Shown here: positions 8,801 through 15,349 of the stretch, piece by piece
Position numbering within the stretch: the first letter of the stretch is position 1
How the letters are laid out: each line of letters starts with the position of its first letter
From: Candidatus Didemnitutus sp.
Lineage (GTDB): Bacteria; Verrucomicrobiota; Verrucomicrobiia; Opitutales; Opitutaceae
DNA length: 33,299 nt
Assembly: GCA_023701285.1 (NCBI GenBank)
Contig: JAMPXH010000036.1
Location: forward strand, 1 to 33,299
Direction: 5' to 3'
Translations under genes and position numbers: made by a program
Notes under the pieces: model-generated
Database searches by the model: none
What the model saw: the letters and a program-made list of their open reading frames with translations, nothing else
What the model was told of the DNA's origin: nothing

Positions 8801-11800
8801 GAGCTGAGCAGTTCCGGCAGGCCAACTCCCGGAGAGCGCAGCCACTGCGCCCCCACGGTCGCCCACGTGGAATCCGCCGCGGAAAACAGTTCCAGTTGGT
8901 CCGACCACTTTTTCTCAAACGTATTCGTCTGCACCTGCCAGGTCAGGCCGTCCAGCGAGACGACCCAATCCGGACCGTAGAGCGCATGGAACATGCCTTG
9001 GTTGTAGGTGAGCGCCGCGATGTATCGATCCGTCGTCAGCGTGCCCGCGGGCAAGCTGCGTTGCGTCCACTGCAGGCCGTCGGTGGAACTCCAAAGCGTG
9101 GACACACTGTCGACTGCGACGAACATGCCGCCACCGGCCGCGACGCGATAAAAATGACGACTCGTCGGCAACGTCCCCTGCGTCCAGTTGATGCCGTCAT
9201 CCGAAACGATCACATGGCCTCCTCCGCCGACGGCGATGAAGCGGCCGTTGCCAAAGGTGAAATGCCGGAGGCCCCGATTGAGGTCGGAATAAACCGGCGT
9301 CCACTCGAGCGCATCGGGGGAGCGATAGATCGAGACGCCGTTGCGGGCATACCACGCGCCGTTCACGTGCAGCATCTGCAAGAATGACCGCTCCACCACG
9401 GAGGGCAGACGCAGAGTCCAGTTCAGGCCGTCCGTTGAGGTGTAGAGCGCGGGCGAGGAATTCGCCTCTCCCCAGACGATGAATCTGCCGTCGCCGTAAG
9501 CCGCCCCGGTGATGTAACGGAGCGGAAATGGCGCGCTCGTCCAGTTGATGCCATCCGCGGAGTTGGCGCGACGTTCCTGCTTGAAGGTGATGAATTGTCC
9601 GCCGCCGTGCACCGCGAGGCCCGCGGCGCCGAAGCCCACCCGTGTTTCCCACGCCAGGCCATCTGCGGACGTCGCGACGGAGGCATAAGGTTCGAAATAG
9701 GGCGTCTTGACCGCCAAAAACATGCCGTTGCCGTAACCGAGGCCGCTGACGCGCGAGAAGTAGGGGCTGGCCGGTGCCTGCCAATTGATCCCGTCCACCG
9801 ATGTGCGGAAGTCCGCGGAGAGGAAGCGACCGCCCCCGAACGCAAGTGAATCCACGGAGACGGGCGTGTTCGTGAAAACCGGCGCCGCCCAGTTGAGGCC
9901 ATCCGCAGAGGTCAACACGTAGGCGGGAGCACCGCTGTATTGCGAAGTTCCGAACGCGACGAAGCTCCCGCCGATGAAGCGCACCTGGAGCAGCGTCGAA
10001 AACGCGTAGCTCGGGTTCGACGACACCAGCGAGAACGCACCCTTGGTCCAGTTGATGCCGTCGACGGAGGTGTAGATGCGCGGAGGGCCGGCTTGCGTGT
10101 TGCCAACCGCCACGAAGCGTCCGGCACCGAACGCGACGCTCAACAGTCGCGCATGCTCAACCCCAACCAGCACCGGGCGCCACGACCAGTCAACCCCGTC
10201 AGTCGAGGCCAGCACCTTGTTATCGGCGCCCACGAAAACGGTCGTCCCGTTGCCACGCGCCACCGCCAACAGCGCGTCATAGCTTTCCGGACCATCGGAG
10301 GGTCGCAACTGCGTCCATGTCCGACCATCGACGGACGCGACCACCACCCCGCCCCGACCGGCGGCGACAAACCGGGTCCCGTCATGAAACACGGAACGCA
10401 GCACCATATCCACCGGCAGCGACGCCGCGTGCCAGTCGACGCCATTATCCGAATACCCGGCGCGCGCGCCCACGATGACATGCCGGCCATTGCCGTAAGC
10501 CGTCGCAAACATCTCGGCCGCGCCGAAGGTCGGATCGACCAACTTCCAGCTTCCGGCGACGAGCGAGCGACTGTCGGCGGCCAGCGTCCCTGAGGAAACG
10601 CGCACCCAATAGCTGTCGAGTTGCTCGCGATACGGGACGGTCACCGAGGACGCGGTGGCCCCGCTCACGGGCACCGCGGTGTCCCCCGAACTGCCGCGGA
10701 ACCACTGATAACTGAAGGGCCCGGCCCCGGAGGCACTCACTGTGAGTGTGACCTGTTTACCGTCGGCGCTCACCACGGCGGCCCGGTTGGTCACGAAAAA
10801 ATCAACGACGCTGACGGTGGCGGCGTTGGAGATGATCTCTCCAAATTCGTTACTGGCGCGCACGGAATAGCTTCCCGCCGTGCTCGCATCGATACCACGA
10901 ACCGTGAGGGAGGCAGACGCGGAGCCGGAAATGCCCGGTCCATCGACCAGATCGACGCCATTGCGCATCCAACGGTAGGACGTCGCACCACTCGCCCCCA
11001 CCGCGAGCATGACCGTTTCGCCGGCGATCACGCCTTGACTGGTGGGCTGCAGATAAAGGGTCGGCGGCAGCGGGCGCGTCAGGGCGACACTATGGCTGCC
11101 GCCCGCCGCGATGGCGTGCACATTCCCGACTGCGGCAGGCACGGTCGCCTGTCCTGCGCCGTTCGCCCCGAATGCGGCCACCGTGCCGTGGCGAGTCAGT
11201 GCCAGCCCATGCCCGGACCCGGCGGCGACCGCGTCGACATTTGCGAGATTGGCCGGAATGGACAGCGCCACTCCCTTGGACAGCACCGTGCCCAGCGGCG
11301 TGGACCACACGGTGAAATTCTCGCCCGCCGCGATGGTCGCGTAAACGCCGGCCGGGTCGAGGGTGCTTTGGCCGTGACTGTTGGAACCCCACGCGATCGC
11401 CGCATTGTCCGTCAACGCCACCGTATGCGTCGGCCCGGCATCGACGTAACGATAGAAACGCGAACCCGCGGGCACCGTGGATTGACCCTGTTCATTCCCG
11501 CCCCAGGCGACGATCGAGCCATCGCTCTTCAGCGCCACGCTGTGTGCACCTCCCGCCGCGATCCAAACGACGTCGGTCAAGTTGAGCGGAACGCTGGCTT
11601 GTCCCGCATGATTATTGCCCCACGCCACCACCCGCCCCGCCGCGGTCAGCGCCAGACTGTGAGAACCTCCGGCCGATACCTGCACAACACTCGACAGGTC
11701 CTCGGGCACGGTCGTCTGGCCAAACTCATTGCGTCCCCACGCGAGGACGGTGCCGTCGCCCCGCACCGCCAACGTGTGATCCGTCCCGGCGTCCACGCCC

Positions 11801-14568
11801 GACAAATCCAGGGTGCCGGTCGGGGCCGACTGCTGGCCATGGGTGTTGGAGCCCCACACCGCGATGCGACTCGGCACCCCGACGTGCACATAGAATACGC
11901 TGCGCGACGTGCCTGCGGAGTTGGTTGCCGTGACTTCGTATCGCCCGCGCTCGGCGAGGGAGACATTCGTCAGCGAAAGCGTGGCACCGGCAGCCGGAAG
12001 GACCTGGCCGTTGCGCCGCCACTCGAACGCGGTCGCGCCCGTGGCGGCCGCGGTGAGCGTCAGGCTCGAACCCGCGTTCACGCTGCGGCTGGTCGGGCGG
12101 GTGGTGAATTCCGGCGGCAGCGAGATCCCCACCTCGATGCCGCGCGACTGCTTGGTCCCAGCCACGTTCGTCACCACCACATCATAAGTCCCGGCGTCCG
12201 CCGCCCCGACCGAGGCAACCCGCAAACTGCGCGTGCTCGCACCGGAAACACGAGCTCCATCCTGGAGCTCCACGCCATTTCTCCGCCAGCGGAATGCCGG
12301 CGTCGGCACGCCCACCGCCGCAACGTCCAGCACAAGCGATTCGCCAAGGTGGAGCACTCGATTGGCCGGCTCGGAGGTGATCAGCGGCGCCACCGGTGAA
12401 ACCAGCACGAGCGTGCCGCCGCCGGCACCGACCGCCGCGCGCGCCGTCGTGAACCACGACGGAGGATTCAACTGCCCGTAGAAATTATGCCCCCACAGCC
12501 GCAAGGAGCCGTCAGCCGCGAGCGCCATGCTGTGCGAATCACCGGCCGAAACCGCAGCCGCCGGTTTCGCCGCGATCGGCACGGCCGTTTGCCCCGAATA
12601 GTTCATGCCCCATGCGACCACGTCGTCATCGGCGCGCCGCGCCACCAAATGATGCGTGCCGCTGGCCAGCGCCACCACGCGACTGAGTTCGGGCGGCGGC
12701 AGGATGCTTTCGTAATTGATATTTTGTCCCCACGTCGAGACGCCGCCATCGCCGCGCAACGCCGCGCTATGATCTTGTCCGGCCGCGACTGCCACCACGT
12801 CGCGCAATGCCGCCGGCACGCTTGTCTGCCCCCAGGGGTTTTGCCCCCACGCCACCACGGAGCCATCCGACTTCACCGCGAGGCAATGCCCTCCCCCGGT
12901 CGCAATCGCAATGACGTCCGTCAAGCCAGCCGGCGCCCCCAACGACCCGCTGCCCCACACCACCACGGTGCCATCACGCTGGAGCGCCATGGCCGTCGCT
13001 CCTTGCGCGGCAATTGCGACGACGTTCGTCAAGCCGGCCGGAGGAGCGGCCGCTCCGAGCTGACTGCCGCCCCACCCCGCCACCGTGCCATCCGGCTTGA
13101 GCGCGATCGTGAAACCGGCGCCGCCGGCCATCGCCACGACGGGGAAAAGTCCCGCCGGCGATTCCACCTGACCGACGCTGTTGTTGCCCCAGCCGCCCAA
13201 CGCCAGGCCCGGCTCATGCACGTGCAGATGAAAATACGAGCGCGCCACCCCGCTCGCGTTCGACACGGCGACCTCGTAATAGCCGCGGTCGTTGAGGCTC
13301 ACGTTCGCAAGCGCCAGGCTCCCGCCCGTGGCACCGGGGATCGGCTGGCCGTTGCGGCTCCACTGGAAGGCCAGCGGCGCACTGCCCGTGGCCGTAGCCG
13401 TGAATGTCGCCGCACCGCCGACCATCACCGCCTCGGTGCGCGGGCGCACCGTGAATTGCGGCGGAGGTGGAGCACTGGGATTCGGCACCAGGGACAGCGC
13501 CAGACGCACCACGCCCCACTCGCCGTTGTGCCCATCGACCGCGAAATGATAAACGCGCCCGCTCACGACATTGATCGATAACGCGCTCGTGCGCGTCGCC
13601 GCGGAAGCATCGTCGTTACTCGCGAGCTGCGTGAGCGCGTTCACGGAGGTGCCGCTGTAGGCGGCGAGCACCGTGTCGAAATGCGAACCCTCGGTGCTCA
13701 CGGTCGCGGTGCCGGTCGCCGGCGCCGTCCAGCGCCACCAAGCCGACGCGCCAGCGCCGAGCCCGGACACGTGAGTCGGTTCGCCCGGCTCGTGCGAGGC
13801 GCCGACGGTCGTGCTGTTCACCACCACGCTATTGCCCTGCAACAAGACCAGCGGCACCGCATCGATGAAGGCATCGTGGCGCGGAGGGGCGAAGCCGCCA
13901 GGCTTGCCGTAGAGCAATTGCGCCCCGTCGATGTCGTCTTGCTGCACCGCCGCGACATCGCCCGCGATGCTGTTCATCAGCGCCACCACGGTCTGGCCGG
14001 CTTGGTCGGGGTGCGCGAGGCCGAGAACGTGGCCGAGTTCGTGCACGGCCACACGCCGGATATCGACAGGCGAACTGAGGCTGCCGCGATAGGAATTCCA
14101 GGCATACGCGGTGTTGAACAGGATGTCCGCCTGGGTGCGCCGATAGGAGCCATCGGCACGCGGCTGGGTGCTGCGGTAGGAGATCGTGACGGCGAGCACA
14201 TGCTCGCCGAACGCCTCGGAACCCGGTTCGTTGCTGTAGAGACGCGAATCGAACGCGATTTCGTTGAGCCCATTCGCGCTGCCCGCCGGGCCGGGCGCGG
14301 TGACTTGCGCGGTAAATTGCAACCTCGCGAGGTGCGCACCCCATGCACTGGCCGCCGCTTGCACGCTGGTGGCGTAGGTGCTGCCGTCATCCAGAAACGG
14401 CGTGTTCGGCATTTTGATGATCAACGGCACCGTGCCGTCATCCCACGTGATGCGCGCTCCGTCCGGGCCGCGGATGAGATCGTAGGCGCGGAGCGGGAGC
14501 ACGAAGAACACGCCGACGAGGAGCGCCGGCATTGCCCGGAAGAGCTGGGCGATTTTACTTCTGGGCAT
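5818..14568 (-). CDS. Giant secreted matrixin-like metalloprotease with RCC1 and BNR-like repeat blocks
   Basis: This is one unbroken frame of 2916 codons. Residues 1-28 are a signal peptide (cleavage near LRA-YD). The metzincin zinc site is HELGHVLGLAH at 176-186, with a Met-turn at Met198 (ALMNS). Residues about 255-360 form a PPC-like beta domain (SAWWRWTAP ... YHFAVDG). After an Ig-like domain come RCC1-type repeats (about 454-718, seven WG motifs), two Ig-like domains, more RCC1 repeats (about 898-1169, six clear plus one degenerate), two Ig-like domains, a BNR-like block (about 1340-1910, thirteen S.DG..W motifs), two Ig-like domains, a second BNR-like block (about 2097-2625, thirteen motifs), an Ig-like domain, an MBG-like domain and the shared tail ending FFRLKVTVP. 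The start overlaps the end of the upstream small gene by 14 bp. It is probably an extracellular or surface protease with adhesive propellers; its substrate is unknown. Confidence 0.85.
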   Translation of the reverse strand: MPRSKIAQLFRAMPALLVGVFFVLPLRAYDLIRGPDGARITWDDGTVPLIIKMPNTPFLDDGSTYATSVQAAASAWGAHLARLQFTAQVTAPGPAGSANGLNEIAFDSRLYSNEPGSEAFGEHVLAVTISYRSTQPRADGSYRRTQADILFNTAYAWNSYRGSLSSPVDIRRVAVHELGHVLGLAHPDQAGQTVVALMNSIAGDVAAVQQDDIDGAQLLYGKPGGFAPPRHDAFIDAVPLVLLQGNSVVVNSTTVGASHEPGEPTHVSGLGAGASAWWRWTAPATGTATVSTEGSHFDTVLAAYSGTSVNALTQLASNDDASAATRTSALSINVVSGRVYHFAVDGHNGEWGVVRLALSLVPNPSAPPPPQFTVRPRTEAVMVGGAATFTATATGSAPLAFQWSRNGQPIPGATGGSLALANVSLNDRGYYEVAVSNASGVARSYFHLHVHEPGLALGGWGNNSVGQVESPAGLFPVVAMAGGAGFTIALKPDGTVAGWGGSQLGAAAPPAGLTNVVAIAAQGATAMALQRDGTVVVWGSGSLGAPAGLTDVIAIATGGGHCLAVKSDGSVVAWGQNPWGQTSVPAALRDVVAVAAGQDHSAALRGDGGVSTWGQNINYESILPPPELSRVVALASGTHHLVARRADDDVVAWGMNYSGQTAVPIAAKPAAAVSAGDSHSMALAADGSLRLWGHNFYGQLNPPSWFTTARAAVGAGGGTLVLVSPVAPLITSEPANRVLHLGESLVLDVAAVGVPTPAFRWRRNGVELQDGARVSGASTRSLRVASVGAADAGTYDVVVTNVAGTKQSRGIEVGISLPPEFTTRPTSRSVNAGSSLTLTAAATGATAFEWRRNGQVLPAAGATLSLTNVSLAERGRYEVTATNSAGTSRSVFYVHVGVPSRIAVWGSNTHGQQSAPTGTLDLSGVDAGTDHTLAVRGDGTVLAWGRNEFGQTTVPEDLSSVVQVSAGGSHSLALTAAGRVVAWGNNHAGQASVPLNLTDVVWIAAGGAHSVALKSDGSIVAWGGNEQGQSTVPAGSRFYRYVDAGPTHTVALTDNAAIAWGSNSHGQSTLDPAGVYATIAAGENFTVWSTPLGTVLSKGVALSIPANLANVDAVAAGSGHGLALTRHGTVAAFGANGAGQATVPAAVGNVHAIAAGGSHSVALTRPLPPTLYLQPTSQGVIAGETVMLAVGASGATSYRWMRNGVDLVDGPGISGSASASLTVRGIDASTAGSYSVRASNEFGEIISNAATVSVVDFFVTNRAAVVSADGKQVTLTVSASGAGPFSYQWFRGSSGDTAVPVSGATASSVTVPYREQLDSYWVRVSSGTLAADSRSLVAGSWKLVDPTFGAAEMFATAYGNGRHVIVGARAGYSDNGVDWHAASLPVDMVLRSVFHDGTRFVAAGRGGVVVASVDGRTWTQLRPSDGPESYDALLAVARGNGTTVFVGADNKVLASTDGVDWSWRPVLVGVEHARLLSVAFGAGRFVAVGNTQAGPPRIYTSVDGINWTKGAFSLVSSNPSYAFSTLLQVRFIGGSFVAFGTSQYSGAPAYVLTSADGLNWAAPVFTNTPVSVDSLAFGGGRFLSADFRTSVDGINWQAPASPYFSRVSGLGYGNGMFLAVKTPYFEPYASVATSADGLAWETRVGFGAAGLAVHGGGQFITFKQERRANSADGINWTSAPFPLRYITGAAYGDGRFIVWGEANSSPALYTSTDGLNWTLRLPSVVERSFLQMLHVNGAWYARNGVSIYRSPDALEWTPVYSDLNRGLRHFTFGNGRFIAVGGGGHVIVSDDGINWTQGTLPTSRHFYRVAAGGGMFVAVDSVSTLWSSTDGLQWTQRSLPAGTLTTDRYIAALTYNQGMFHALYGPDWVVSLDGLTWQVQTNTFEKKWSDQLELFSAADSTWATVGAQWLRSPGVGLPELLSSPGNAQISAGSTATLTVAASGTNLTYQWFLGSTGDFSQPIAGATSAAFTTPSLTQTGRYWVRISNDAGSINSGTVTVSIGAPPTITTQPADVDTRHGEAAHLSVAVSGAAPLSYQWYRGAAGDVSAPITDATGGGYFTPTHVGTVERYWVRVSNPFGSVDSRAAAVTPWRERLPVKGDEANTFFVNGRYLTPNLWSSDGIEWQVLSRSDTGVNELAFADGLYVGRRSASFYTSIDGATWTLAMGTSFGRGLAYGAGRFVAGGTTGSVFVSTNGTSWSTQPLGTQVGITSVLHDGTRFIAVGGQMISGTATAAVMLSADGLAWTNLVLPSNSTSLTRVVQAGSRYFAFTDTPGLVFFSENGTEWAQVPGLPELRFKSAIALHGRYILGTDGSQHVVSTDGEQWTTRANPPGVGLRALFCRDGLAVAIGENAIHVSVDGDNWHLRAGAHSGGGALGFGGGRFLLSGSGRAQFTSENAARWTRMPTGVSGQTINAFTYGNGRYLAIDGSGSGVYWSSTDTQTWQSRTIPQFSGELLNIQWVNGQFFALGRSGQFATSADGLSWTLRSVGEPEYLSSVAFGNGRYVIGTAWKAFASADLVNWTPVSVWAGRVLFGKGLFVAAMNGKISTSPDGLTWTERYSSQSNGSTDDVAFDGTRFAVVGISRLLLSTDGTTWSAGPAVSASRIIAGNGMFVAGITHTPIPSKPVAPQATVQPLGRSITAGNAVAFYVESDDETARYQWRRAGEDIPGADSPLLRLPQALATTAGIYDVVVTNAAGRATSLPVTLAVTPLPQTLSFAALPDIDFTSASVPLLASASSGLPVTFTVIEGPAVVEGGALQLTGAGFVRVRAVQDGAGLYAPVWSERSFNVNSNRMSWRTVAFRAQSGNDTIAGVHADPDGDGMSNLLEYALGTDPLATDERSDAQIEARDEVWTFSYRRPTDRTDIVYAVEISSDLQEWSEEGVTHEWVATEGDRATWRARHPRSSGPLFFRLKVTVP

Positions 14569-15190
14569 GGTCGGCCGCCTCCTGGCGCGTCTGCTTGATC
14601 TGCTGGATGAAAGCGGCGGGCGTGAGCGCGTCGCTCGTGCGTCTCACGTTTTTCTGCACCCGGGCGGCGCCGCCTTGCGCGAGCGGGAGCACGACCTCGG
14701 CCACATCGGCCATCGGCACGTCATTGCTGCGGGCGATGTATTCGCGGCCGGCGGCGTCCTTCTTGATCGGGTAGCGCCCGTGCATCACCGCGTAGAGCGG
14801 GTAGAAATTCCGGCCGTTGCCGTGCACGAACAACACGTCCTCGTCGCCGACCTTGAACTCCGGCACGCCTTCGACGCGCATCTCGTCTCCGTTCGGCGCC
14901 TTGCCGCCGAGCAGGCGCAGCTCGACCGTGGCGGGCGGCTGGCCGGCGATCGTCTCCAGCACCTCCAGCTGCACGTAGGTGTGCACCCACGGCCGGCCGT
15001 TGCGCTCCGTCGCCGCGTAACGGATGCCCGTGACCTTCGCGCGCACGATGTAGTCGGAGCCGTTGACGAGCTGCTCGAAGGGCGGCGGCTGCACCGTCGT
15101 GGCCAGCAACGGTCCGAGCAGGACGCAGAACAGGAGCAGGTGGCAAATCGCGGCGGGCCGCAGCGGGAAGCGGAGTCGGGACGGAGTCAT
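14555..15190 (-). CDS. Small secreted partner protein of the large matrixin (family not named)
   Basis: This 211-residue protein has a signal peptide (hydrophobic core AICHLLLFCVLLGPLL, mature start near ATTVQPPPFE). The mature part has no motif of a known enzyme that I recognise. It is clearly homologous to the 219-residue protein at 17784-18443: shared signatures are TTV.PP.FE..V...D.IVRA.VT, ETIAG.PP, LLGG, FYP.YAVMHGRYP, GREY..RSN and DALTPAAF. Both are encoded directly upstream of a matrixin-like protease and overlap its start. I recall proteins of this type beside matrixins in other bacteria, but cannot verify this here. A role as chaperone, propeptide-like factor, inhibitor or partner subunit is possible; none is shown by the sequence. 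The hairpins before it suggest it may start its own transcript. Confidence 0.75.
   Translation of the reverse strand: MTPSRLRFPLRPAAICHLLLFCVLLGPLLATTVQPPPFEQLVNGSDYIVRAKVTGIRYAATERNGRPWVHTYVQLEVLETIAGQPPATVELRLLGGKAPNGDEMRVEGVPEFKVGDEDVLFVHGNGRNFYPLYAVMHGRYPIKKDAAGREYIARSNDVPMADVAEVVLPLAQGGAARVQKNVRRTSDALTPAAFIQQIKQTRQEAADHAQK
14578..14583 (-). promoter_or_regulatory. Strong Shine-Dalgarno deciding the large matrixin start
   Basis: AGGAGG on the minus strand lies nine bases before the ATG at 14568 and inside the coding sequence of the upstream small protein. It fixes the start codon and suggests the two genes are translationally coupled. Confidence 0.75.
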
Positions 15191-15250
15191 GTGGCAGGGC
15201 GACCTGGCGCAGGAAGTCCGCGCAAGGTCAGGAAGGTGTTGGGTTCGACG

Positions 15251-15269
15251 CTGACGGAGACTCCGTCAG
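15251..15269. other. Perfect hairpin between the two matrixin units
   Basis: CTGACGGA and TCCGTCAG form a perfect 8-bp stem around a three-base loop in the 159-bp gap between the smaller matrixin stop (15350) and the next small-protein start (15190). No T-tract follows on the minus strand. It may be a terminator without a U-tract, a processing site or a regulator site. Confidence 0.4.
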
Positions 15270-15322
15270 GCCCATGCGCCGAAGTTGCACCCACGCTACG
15301 CGCGATTCGCGGCGAGGCACAA

Positions 15323-15346
15323 GCCCGCACCGCGTGTCGCGCGGGC
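15323..15346 (-). terminator. Possible terminator hairpin after the smaller matrixin
   Basis: GCCCGC and GCGGGC can pair (eight pairs counting one G-T wobble and one inner pair) starting three bases after the stop at 15350. Only two T follow on the minus strand, so termination would be inefficient. Confidence 0.3.
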
Positions 15347-15349
15347 AAT

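Noticed and set aside
6690-10550. DNA tandem repeats or CRISPR-like array in the large matrixin gene
   Set aside because: The periodicity is protein-level (BNR-like S.DG..W motifs). The repeats diverge at the DNA level and lie in one continuous coding frame, so they are not a CRISPR array or satellite.
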